DNA from: Cutibacterium namnetense
GTDB lineage: Bacteria > Actinomycetota > Actinomycetes > Propionibacteriales > Propionibacteriaceae
Reading direction: 5' to 3'
Assembly: GCF_001642025.1 (NCBI RefSeq)
Contig: NZ_LWHO01000001.1
Span: 282,573 to 346,572 of the forward strand
DNA length: 64,000 nucleotides
Shown here: positions 25,926 to 34,376 of the stretch, piece after piece
Layout: each line of letters begins with the position of its first letter
Numbering within the stretch: position 1 is the stretch's first letter
Program-made: the position numbers and the translations under genes
The notes under the pieces: generated by a model
What the model saw: the letters and a program-made list of their open reading frames with translations, nothing else
Databases searched by the model: none
What the model was told of the DNA's origin: nothing

Positions 25926-28715
25926 GTGCGACGATCCCACCATTGGTACCTAGGCGCAGCCGTGATTACTGCTTGTAGTTGTGCTGCTTTGTCAGTGGCA
26001 GCGCCTGGTCCGGTAATGGCAAGCCCCGCTTCCATTCCCGGATCGACTGGCGTCACGATGACCATAGATCAGCGTGGAGCGGTCACCGGTATGGGTTCTT
26101 CCTCTGGAGTCCCACTCGCACCGACGTCGGATGCCACACACATGCCATTCCGTGTGATGGTGACTTACTCTCATGACGGTAAGGTCTCCTCTGATCCCTC
26201 CCTCGTGAGCGGGGTCGATGGGACAGTCGGTATGGACGTGACCATCTACAACACCACCGGCCGCTTGGAGACGGTAAGCGCTGATGTTGATGGGCATGCG
26301 CTCTCCCGTGAAGCTCTCATTTCCACTCCGATGACCATGGCTGGCAGCGCCGTACTTGATGGCGTGGACCCCTCCAAGGTCGTCACTGCTGCTAATCGCA
26401 GCAAGCGCACCGATCCCGCCGGAAATGGGGTGATCGGTGTCAATAAGGATGGTAAGACCGTGGTGCAGTGGGCTGCGCTCACCGGCGTTAACCCGCTCGG
26501 CTCTGTGGCTCGCTTCTCCTTGGTCGTCAATGCCCATGACTTCCACGTTCCGACTATGAACCTCGCAGTGACGCCCGGGTTTGGTGTTCAAGATGTCGGA
26601 ACGAAGGACGAGAACGCCCTTGTCATGTCCACCATCAAAACCCTGACTGAGACTAATCAGGTACTCGATGAGTCAGGCAAGGCGGTTCAGTTGGCCAGCC
26701 AGCGCCTCAACGAGGCCGGATCCAACATTGGCGACAAGACGATCAATGACCTGAAAGCGTCAAGTGCTCGTATTGACACCAATGCCAAAACCACGGCACA
26801 AACTGTCTCCCAGCTCGCAGGACAGACCAGCGCTGCATACCACGAGACGGGAACACTCATCGCCGGACAGCTCGCTCAGACCACGGCGACGATGAAGAGC
26901 CTACTCGGGGACCCGCGTTCGAGTGCGCCCCAAATATCGGTGGATGCCCCCACCTGCAAAATTACGGCTAAAGCTGAGTCATCTGAGAAGACACCCGATG
27001 AGCCCGCAGCCCATGATGTTCTCAGTGTCATCCACGGCCTGTCCGCCCGGTTGGATGCCTTGTCGAAGACGAGCGGGAAATGCCAGAAACTAGTAACTGC
27101 CGACCTGGCCTCGTTCCTGGGCCCCACAAATCCCGATGCCAAGACGTGCGCCACGAACTCCAATGGGCTGTCCTGTGCTCTGTACGCCCAGAAGGAGCAT
27201 CTGAGTCAGGACATCCAGAACCTCACCGATCAGAATGCTCAGCTGGCCGTGCAGTTGCGTAATGGGTCCCAAGGCAAGATGCTGGCATCGGTACAGCAAC
27301 TGCGGTCGAACTTCGGGGACCTACAACGTGCCGTCGACGACCTTTCAACGGATTCCCCGCAAGCTTATGGCGATAGCTTGAAAAGAATGGAGCTGGCCCT
27401 TGCGGTGATGACTAATGACGTGACCGCGACCCGGGCTGAACTCGACCAGATCCACACAAAGTTGCAAGACGAGCTCTCCCTGCTGGATCAGCAGGACCAT
27501 CAGATTACGGCCGTGAAGCGCGAGGTCTGCCTGGCCTCCGGGCAGACTCTCCCGGCCCGTGAAGCGCCTCCGACTCCTAATCCGACGAGTTCTGTGAGCC
27601 CGACGCCGAGCGCGGATCCGTCTGCACCATCAAGGCCAGTCCAGCACACCATTGATCGCCAAGAGGGGATCCGATTGGTCGGCATGCTGTCGTCCACGAC
27701 ATGCCCGATTGTGGATCCTGGCCCCGATGTGCCCTTTGAGGGTCATCGCCACCTCCATAGCATTGCGAACCTAGCGGATACCAACTCCCAGATTCGTTCA
27801 GGTATGGAGGAAGCGGTCAAGCAGACTGATATGCACCATCCCGGGGTGATCATTGGTTCTCGAGTGGCCCGCAGATTGGACCATCTCGACGCCACACTGA
27901 AGATCCTGGAGATCACCCTTCGCAAGGCTGAGGACCAGAGGAATGCTGGCATGACCACCCTTGCTGAGCACATCGAGTCCATCAACAACAACATGGCGGC
28001 CACCGCCAGGCAGTTGCAAGACCTGGAGAAGTACTCCGCAGCAGTGGGAGGCGAACTTTCCACCCTGGGCACTGATCTGGACACCGCTGTCGTCAGCACA
28101 CGCAAGGCTGCTGACAAAGAGCTTACGGGTGACTTGGCAACCTCGCTCAAGGGAGTCGGATCGATTCGCGGTCGTGGGCAACAGGCCATCGGACAGATGT
28201 TCGGACAGTTCACGAATAATCTCACCGAGCAGTCGGAACACGTTGCCGCTGAGGGTGACCGTACGGTTGGACTGGCCAATGAAAGAGTCGCCTCGACCAA
28301 CGATCATCTCGCCGGTCAGATGAACACTGCCATGCAGGCGCGCTCCGCGGAGACGAAGAAGACTGCTAACGGGGCCGTCGCTGACGCCGAACAGGTCTCG
28401 AAGCTGCTCTCTGGCGATATCGCGCGTGTCCTCAACGACATTGGCCAGCACACGAACCGCGGCGGTGGACTACTCGGTGCCATCAGCACTTCGGCTAGTT
28501 ATCTCACTGTGGCTGACGACAAGATGGCCGATGCCAACACCCAGACCCACGTCGCCCAGTCCACCCAGCGCACGGTGTACGGAAACACCCAAGTGGACGA
28601 CGCTGCGAGACGAGCCAGCTTGGCGCGCCTCGAGACGCCTCTGAAGATCAAGTCGAATGGCGGCACTGTTTCGGCTACTTGGATGAGCGCACGAATCGAG
28701 GGCCGCGCGTCATGA
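25926..28715 (+). CDS. Large secreted coiled-coil protein of the type VII-like locus
   Basis: Protein of 929 residues beginning at GTG 25926 with AAGGAGGG 7 nt upstream. A signal peptide is evident (residues 1-35: basic start, hydrophobic core, Ala-rich end). Then come a beta-rich domain (about 40-220) and long heptad-like Gln/Ala/Leu helices (about 230-330, 400-540, 620-880). These are interrupted by a Pro/Ser/Thr linker near 545-575 and cysteines that could pair. No C-terminal membrane anchor is seen. I do not recognise the family. By position and coiled-coil character it may do the job that EsaA/YueB does in firmicute type VII systems, but it lacks the multi-TM C-terminus of EsaA. The stop overlaps the next start. 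Confidence 0.75.
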   Translation: MRRSHHWYLGAAVITACSCAALSVAAPGPVMASPASIPGSTGVTMTIDQRGAVTGMGSSSGVPLAPTSDATHMPFRVMVTYSHDGKVSSDPSLVSGVDGTVGMDVTIYNTTGRLETVSADVDGHALSREALISTPMTMAGSAVLDGVDPSKVVTAANRSKRTDPAGNGVIGVNKDGKTVVQWAALTGVNPLGSVARFSLVVNAHDFHVPTMNLAVTPGFGVQDVGTKDENALVMSTIKTLTETNQVLDESGKAVQLASQRLNEAGSNIGDKTINDLKASSARIDTNAKTTAQTVSQLAGQTSAAYHETGTLIAGQLAQTTATMKSLLGDPRSSAPQISVDAPTCKITAKAESSEKTPDEPAAHDVLSVIHGLSARLDALSKTSGKCQKLVTADLASFLGPTNPDAKTCATNSNGLSCALYAQKEHLSQDIQNLTDQNAQLAVQLRNGSQGKMLASVQQLRSNFGDLQRAVDDLSTDSPQAYGDSLKRMELALAVMTNDVTATRAELDQIHTKLQDELSLLDQQDHQITAVKREVCLASGQTLPAREAPPTPNPTSSVSPTPSADPSAPSRPVQHTIDRQEGIRLVGMLSSTTCPIVDPGPDVPFEGHRHLHSIANLADTNSQIRSGMEEAVKQTDMHHPGVIIGSRVARRLDHLDATLKILEITLRKAEDQRNAGMTTLAEHIESINNNMAATARQLQDLEKYSAAVGGELSTLGTDLDTAVVSTRKAADKELTGDLATSLKGVGSIRGRGQQAIGQMFGQFTNNLTEQSEHVAAEGDRTVGLANERVASTNDHLAGQMNTAMQARSAETKKTANGAVADAEQVSKLLSGDIARVLNDIGQHTNRGGGLLGAISTSASYLTVADDKMADANTQTHVAQSTQRTVYGNTQVDDAARRASLARLETPLKIKSNGGTVSATWMSARIEGRAS

Positions 28716-30010
28716 GTGAAGGTAAAGACGAGCAGGTTCAAGATGGGCAGGTAAAACCCCCTTCGGCTAAGGCCCGGAAGGGTTTGTCGCCCAGACGAGT
28801 GACGATCGCCGCTGCCGTGGTCGTCATCTGTGCGGTGATTACTGGGATCGTGGCGTGGAGAGGCAGCGACGCTGACGGCACGCAGCCTCCTGAGCCCTAT
28901 AAGGGTCCCAGAGTCGAGTTAAGTCTTGGCAAGGTGCCAGCCCATGTGCGGATCGGTCTAGTCGTGTCGTACACGGAGAATCCGCGCGAGGGCAGAGGTT
29001 GGATCGGGAATGCCCATGGGGCCCAGGTGGCCGTATGGCGTCTGGCCCAAGGCGGCGACGATGTTGAGATTCAGGTTGTCTCTGACAAAGGCAGTGGGCG
29101 AGGAGCTAAGGATGCCATCGCCCAACTTAAGGAAGCCGGCGTGACAGGGATTGTTGCCGCCACGAGCGGTCCTCACACCGAGGTGCTGGCCGAGGAGGCC
29201 AGCCGGGCTGGTATCCCCATTCTTCTTCCCTATGCCACGAGGCCGGACCATGCCCCTGACGGTGCATGGTTCGGGGTCCCTGGCGTCACCCGTCAGGACG
29301 ACCTCATTGAAACCCAGGCCACGAAACTCGGATGCAAGCGTTTTGCGACGCGAGGGGCCGGGCTGCGGGCTGCAGATACGACCGACATCCCGGTCGATAA
29401 CAAGGGGCAGGTCACCAAGCAGTTCGTCGAGAAACTAGCGAAGGATCCCAAGACATGCGTGTATCTCGAGGATCTTGGCCCTGTGGTGGCATCGGACACT
29501 CCCACCATTGTCTCCGACTTGCGCGCTGGAGGGGTGACCGCACCGATCTTCCTTGGACCCCATGCGACCTCGGCGGCAAGCACTGTGGCACTGGTGCGCA
29601 ACGGTGCCATCCCCAACGGGATCTACAGCCTGGGGGTGCCGTCTGACGGGGTAGAGGCGGTCAGCCTCGCTGGTAACGAGGAATCCCGCGCTTTCTCCGA
29701 GGCCGTTACCCACCTGACAGCCTCCAATGCGAAGTCGGTCATCGATCCGTCTAAGTCGTTCGAGACATATTCCGGTGAGGCCGATGGACGTTCTCATGAC
29801 GCGGTGGTCACACTCATCGCAGGTAGCGTGAAGGCCAACTCCAACCATGCCGAGGATGTGCGCACTGCCCTGTCCAGCCTCGACATGTCGAAGTTGCCGT
29901 TGGTGAACCGCCCGGACGCCACTGGAAAGATGACGATCGAAAACGGGGTCCAGATCGTGCAACTCGCCAACGTGCAGGGTGTTCCGGCATGGGTGCCAGC
30001 CACGAAGTGA
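28712..30010 (+). CDS. Membrane-anchored periplasmic-binding-fold protein (type I PBP-like)
   Basis: Protein of 432 residues starting at ATG 28712, in a 4-bp ATGA overlap with the coiled-coil gene. It has a short basic cytoplasmic N-terminus, one membrane anchor (about 30-48), then an external domain resembling the type I periplasmic-binding fold of Leu/Ile/Val-type ABC receptors: 'VRIGLVVSYTE' at the start of the first lobe, 'AIAQLKEAGVTGIVAATSGPHTEVLAEEASRAGIPILLPYA' in the middle. No permease is nearby, so transport is unlikely. It is more likely a sensor or structural part of the secretion locus; the function is inferred only from operon context. Confidence 0.65.
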   Translation: MSEGKDEQVQDGQVKPPSAKARKGLSPRRVTIAAAVVVICAVITGIVAWRGSDADGTQPPEPYKGPRVELSLGKVPAHVRIGLVVSYTENPREGRGWIGNAHGAQVAVWRLAQGGDDVEIQVVSDKGSGRGAKDAIAQLKEAGVTGIVAATSGPHTEVLAEEASRAGIPILLPYATRPDHAPDGAWFGVPGVTRQDDLIETQATKLGCKRFATRGAGLRAADTTDIPVDNKGQVTKQFVEKLAKDPKTCVYLEDLGPVVASDTPTIVSDLRAGGVTAPIFLGPHATSAASTVALVRNGAIPNGIYSLGVPSDGVEAVSLAGNEESRAFSEAVTHLTASNAKSVIDPSKSFETYSGEADGRSHDAVVTLIAGSVKANSNHAEDVRTALSSLDMSKLPLVNRPDATGKMTIENGVQIVQLANVQGVPAWVPATK

Positions 30011-30095
30011 GACGTGGTGGATGGACCCTGCAGGCCGCGGCGGCAATGATCGATCGCATGCGGTGCCGCACACCGTGCAATGGGTGGGGTAGACA

Positions 30096-33000
30096 ATGCG
30101 AATCGTGATCTCGCAGCAAGGCCACGAACGAATCTTTTTCGTGACCAATGCCGAGCCGACGACAACCCTTCAAGAGGTACTGGAAGGTGCCCACATCGAC
30201 CTGCGCCATTTTGAGCGGGTCTGGGTGGACGGCCGGGAGGTCGACCAGAACCTCGGAATCCATGAAGTAGGACTGTGTGAAGGTGCAGTGGTGTCCGATG
30301 CCCCGGGGACAACCGGACCTGCGGACCGCCGGGTGAGTGGCTACTGGCAGCTGGTTATGGTCGGCGGCGCCACCTGTGCTCGTGCGTACGATCTCCCCGT
30401 CAGCGGGCTGGCACGCATCGGGCGTTCCGATGAGGCTGAGATATCGCTTGAATCGGCGTCGGTGTCGTGGTCACACGCGGTGATCAACGTCGCCGAGGAT
30501 GGCGTTCAGGTTGTCGATCATGAGTCAGCTAACGGCACCTACCTCAATGGCAAGAAGATCGGTGGAGACCCTACCCATCCCACGCCGATGCGACAGGGTG
30601 ATGTGTTGTCAGTCGGAGGCGTATGCTTCATGCTCACCGACCCTCGCCAACGGGCGGCGCAACGTGCGCACGGGGTAGTCGGGACGATGCAGACGGCTGG
30701 GGCCGGTGGACGTATCGTATTTAATCGGCCACCACGTGCCGCGCTGCCTCCCCACGCGGGACAAGTGAGCGTGCCGGTCCGTAAAGATCCGGACAGCCCG
30801 GCACGCTTCTCCTGGATTGCGGTCATCGCTCCACTGCTGATGGCCGGGCTGCTGGTGTTTGTGCTCGGGTCAGTGCGTTATGCCTTCATCGCGTTGCTGT
30901 CACCGGTGATGGCCATCGGGTCGTGGGTGGAGCAGAAGCGCCGAAACAAGAGTTCCGATAAGGATAACGAGCAGAAGTATCGGGCGGCCCTGGAGACCGC
31001 ACGCGCCGAGATCGAGCAGGCAGCGGCCAGTGAGCGTTCTCGGGCGCGCGCTCAGGTGCCCTACCCGCACGAACTCATTGACGCAGCCACAGGTTCGACG
31101 TCCACCCTGTGGCAGGTTCGGCGTAAGGATCGTGACTTCTACACAGCCACCGCAGGGACTGCCAATATTGCGTATATGCCGACTCCGAGTTCGCATGGCG
31201 GCCCTATGCAGCCACGCACGAAAGCCCTGTTCGACCGGGCCGTGCTGCGTGCGACTCCACTTCTCATCGATCTGCATGCCGGCCCGATCGGGATCTGGGG
31301 ATCCCGGGAGGACTGCCTGGCCATTGCCCGTTCGCTGGTGTGTCAGTTGGCCACCTTGAGCGGTCCAGCCGATTTCCGGCTTGCGGTCGCCACCGACGAG
31401 AGTCGGGCGGAGGACTGGCGGTTCACCGCTTGGCTGCCCCATACCCAAACGGGAAGCACCAATCCTCACGAGCGATTTATCGCCTTCGATACGACACTGG
31501 CGACGTCAATGCTGCGTGGCTTGCGTGACTCCCTCAATACTGCCGAACCTGCGTCGATGATCATCGTGGTTGACGACCTTGCGCTGACTCAGGGCAGGGA
31601 TTGTCCACTGCGTGACATCCTCGAGTATCGTCCCGAGCGTAGTGAGCAGGCTGCCCAACGATTTGTCAGCGCAATTATCGTCGCACCAAGCGTTGATCAA
31701 TTGCCTTCGTCTTGCCACACCGTTATTCACGCCAAGGCTGACAATGAGGCTACGGTGGTGATCCCGTCCCAGGCGGAGCGCACACCCCATGTTACGGCGG
31801 CGGGCATCGACGTGGATACGGCACAGGACTGGGCACGTCGGCTCGCTCGGTACGACGATCCGAGCGCGGCGACCAGCGGCGGCGGTCTTCCCGGGCTGGT
31901 GCATCTGTTCGACATCCTGGGGTTTGACCGGGAGACCATGGATGCGTCCACCATCGTCGAGTCGTGGCACCGATCTACCGGGCCGAACGTGCCCCTTGGT
32001 GTGTGTGACGACGGCACGTTCGTATTCGATCTCGTTGAGGATGGTCCGCACGGTCTAGTCGGTGGCACCACTGGTTCGGGCAAGTCTGAGTTGTTGCGGT
32101 CGTTAGTCGCGGGATTAGCGGCCCGGGTCGACCCTCAGCATCTCACCTTCATCCTCATTGACTTCAAGGGTGGTGCAGCCTTCGCCACCCTTGACCAGTT
32201 GCCTCACACCATCGGTACATTGTCAAACCTCGAGCCATCCTTGGCGTTCCGGGCTCTGCAAGCTCTGAATGCTGAGCTCAAGCGTCGTCAGCAATGTTTT
32301 GCTGACGCAGGCGAGGGTATCGACAATATCGACGCTTACCTGGCCACGAACCCGGACGAGCCGATGCCACGTCTGCTGCTGGTTATTGACGAGTTTGCCC
32401 AGTTGGCCAAGGAATATCCGGACGTGCTGTCCGGGCTGGTCTCGCTGGGTGCCGTCGGTCGTACTTTGGGCGTCCACATGATCCTGGCCACTCAGCGCCC
32501 TGACGGTGTTGTCAATGACGACATCCTAGCCAACACCAATATGCGTACTGCATTGCGCGTGCAGAGCCGGGAACAGTCGTCCAACGTCATTGGGGTGCCC
32601 TTGGCGGCCAGCATTGGGCGAGAGCAGAAGGGACGCGCATACATCAAGTTGGGCGAGGAGGACATCACTCCCATCCAGACAGCACTGGTGACAGGTGCCA
32701 GCGGGTCAAGCGGCTCCCAGGATCTTCACGTCGATCCGATGACCTTGGGAAGCGCCCCCGAGGAGCACGCCATCCGTGCCAACACCGCCGAGGCTAGTGA
32801 CATGGATGTTCTCATCCGATGGATCACTGAGGCTAACGAGCAACTTGGACTCGGTTCGGCTCGTCGGGTGTGGCCCGAGCCGCTGTCCGATCATGTCGAG
32901 CTCGTCCTGGAGTATTTTCGTCCCACCATGCATCAGGAACAACAGGTGGTGCCGAGCTCGGAACCAACGATCCTTGACGTGGCACTCTTTGACGATCCGG

Positions 33001-34376
33001 ACCACCAGCGTCAGTACGTCTCTGGATGGAAATTCGCCACCGAGAACCTTGTCCTGGCGGGTATGCTCGGATCCGGTACATCCAACACCTTGGCCGCGCT
33101 GGCGTTGAGGATTGCCGACACCTATGCCCCCGGCGAGGCCGACATCGTCATCCTGGACGTGTTTACAGCGTCGCTGGATCGGTTGGAGAAACTTGCCCAC
33201 GTGCGCGGCTATGCCGGGCCGGGCAATACCAGTGAGAGTCGTCAACTTCAGAAACGAGTGTTGCGCTACATCTCAGCAGAACTAGAACGGCGCAGCGCGC
33301 GTCCCCATGACAGCTTTCCGCCACTATTCGTTCTTATTGACGGATTTGCCACACTGCGTGAGGCCTACAGCGATGTGGCCGATATGTCGCTCATTGAGAG
33401 TTTCTATCAAGTCTGGGCCAAGGGCCCCGCGATGGGAATTCACTGCGTCGCTACGACGACCCGTCTCAAGGCGCTGCCGCCGGCCATCAGCGATTTGACC
33501 GGCCAAAAATGGTTGTACCAACTGGCCGATACCTCGGAATATCACCCGATCGTTGACAAGGACAATCACCCTGCCAACCAGCCGGGGCGGTTCGTCTCGA
33601 CAACCCGAGCGCATCACGGCCACGTCGGGCTTCCCGAAGACATCGACGCTGCAGTAGCGGCAGTTAACGAGTTCTGGGGAGTGGATTGCCTGCCACCCTT
33701 GGTGCAAGAGTTCCCGAAACGGGTGGCGCCCGAACAAGTGGCCAGGCACCTTTCCTCGAGCAACGAGACGTGGCAGATACCAGTCGGCATCAACGAGGCC
33801 GACCTCAATCCGTACGTTCTGGAAGCCTTCGCAGGTGAGCACGTGCTCATCAGCGGCCCGGCTCGCAGCGGCAAGTCCACGATGCTCGCCGCGATCCACC
33901 AGATGCTGATGCAGCAATCCCCGAATACCAAGGTTCTTGTAGGTGCTCCGCGTCGTTCGCCGCTACATCAGATGCTGCCTGACGTCATGCTTGTCGAAGA
34001 ACTGGTCGACGTTGTGGCGGCACAGAGCGCTGTCTCTGAGCGATGCATCGTCATGATTGATGATGCGCACTTGGTGGCCGATGAGAGTCAGGTCCTGACA
34101 CGAGTGCTGGCCACTCCAGACTCGCCTCTACTGTTCATCGTGGCGGGTCGCAACAATGACCTGCGCACTCTGTACAGCCACTGGACGGGGCAGATCCGCA
34201 AGTCGCGGCTCGGAGTGCTGCTCGTGCCGGACGTCGACTACGACGGGGATCTACTGGGTGTGCGGTTGCCGAGACACCCCGTGGCGACGATGAGTGAGGC
34301 GCGCGGGTACGGATGTCAGAATGGTGCCGCCACCCTTATCCAAGGCGTCACCGTGAGTACGGAGGGACACCGGTGA
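30096..34376 (+). CDS. Type VII secretion ATPase, FHA plus FtsK/SpoIIIE (EssC/EccC-like)
   Basis: Motor ATPase of a type VII-like secretion machine, 1426 residues. Residues 1-75 look like the small beta-grasp/FHA-like domain often found in these proteins. A clear FHA domain follows (about 90-165: 'GLARIGRSDEAEISL' ... 'SANGTYLNG'), then two transmembrane helices (about 238-275). Three FtsK-type ATPase domains come next. Domain 1 has an intact Walker A GGTTGSGKSE (near 656) and Walker B 'LLVIDEF'. Domain 2 has a degenerate P-loop AGMLGSGTSNT (near 988) with Lys lost. Domain 3 has GPARSGKST (near 1254). N-terminal FHA plus fused ATPases is the firmicute EssC plan rather than the mycobacterial split EccC. 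Confidence 0.92.
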   Translation: MRIVISQQGHERIFFVTNAEPTTTLQEVLEGAHIDLRHFERVWVDGREVDQNLGIHEVGLCEGAVVSDAPGTTGPADRRVSGYWQLVMVGGATCARAYDLPVSGLARIGRSDEAEISLESASVSWSHAVINVAEDGVQVVDHESANGTYLNGKKIGGDPTHPTPMRQGDVLSVGGVCFMLTDPRQRAAQRAHGVVGTMQTAGAGGRIVFNRPPRAALPPHAGQVSVPVRKDPDSPARFSWIAVIAPLLMAGLLVFVLGSVRYAFIALLSPVMAIGSWVEQKRRNKSSDKDNEQKYRAALETARAEIEQAAASERSRARAQVPYPHELIDAATGSTSTLWQVRRKDRDFYTATAGTANIAYMPTPSSHGGPMQPRTKALFDRAVLRATPLLIDLHAGPIGIWGSREDCLAIARSLVCQLATLSGPADFRLAVATDESRAEDWRFTAWLPHTQTGSTNPHERFIAFDTTLATSMLRGLRDSLNTAEPASMIIVVDDLALTQGRDCPLRDILEYRPERSEQAAQRFVSAIIVAPSVDQLPSSCHTVIHAKADNEATVVIPSQAERTPHVTAAGIDVDTAQDWARRLARYDDPSAATSGGGLPGLVHLFDILGFDRETMDASTIVESWHRSTGPNVPLGVCDDGTFVFDLVEDGPHGLVGGTTGSGKSELLRSLVAGLAARVDPQHLTFILIDFKGGAAFATLDQLPHTIGTLSNLEPSLAFRALQALNAELKRRQQCFADAGEGIDNIDAYLATNPDEPMPRLLLVIDEFAQLAKEYPDVLSGLVSLGAVGRTLGVHMILATQRPDGVVNDDILANTNMRTALRVQSREQSSNVIGVPLAASIGREQKGRAYIKLGEEDITPIQTALVTGASGSSGSQDLHVDPMTLGSAPEEHAIRANTAEASDMDVLIRWITEANEQLGLGSARRVWPEPLSDHVELVLEYFRPTMHQEQQVVPSSEPTILDVALFDDPDHQRQYVSGWKFATENLVLAGMLGSGTSNTLAALALRIADTYAPGEADIVILDVFTASLDRLEKLAHVRGYAGPGNTSESRQLQKRVLRYISAELERRSARPHDSFPPLFVLIDGFATLREAYSDVADMSLIESFYQVWAKGPAMGIHCVATTTRLKALPPAISDLTGQKWLYQLADTSEYHPIVDKDNHPANQPGRFVSTTRAHHGHVGLPEDIDAAVAAVNEFWGVDCLPPLVQEFPKRVAPEQVARHLSSSNETWQIPVGINEADLNPYVLEAFAGEHVLISGPARSGKSTMLAAIHQMLMQQSPNTKVLVGAPRRSPLHQMLPDVMLVEELVDVVAAQSAVSERCIVMIDDAHLVADESQVLTRVLATPDSPLLFIVAGRNNDLRTLYSHWTGQIRKSRLGVLLVPDVDYDGDLLGVRLPRHPVATMSEARGYGCQNGAATLIQGVTVSTEGHR

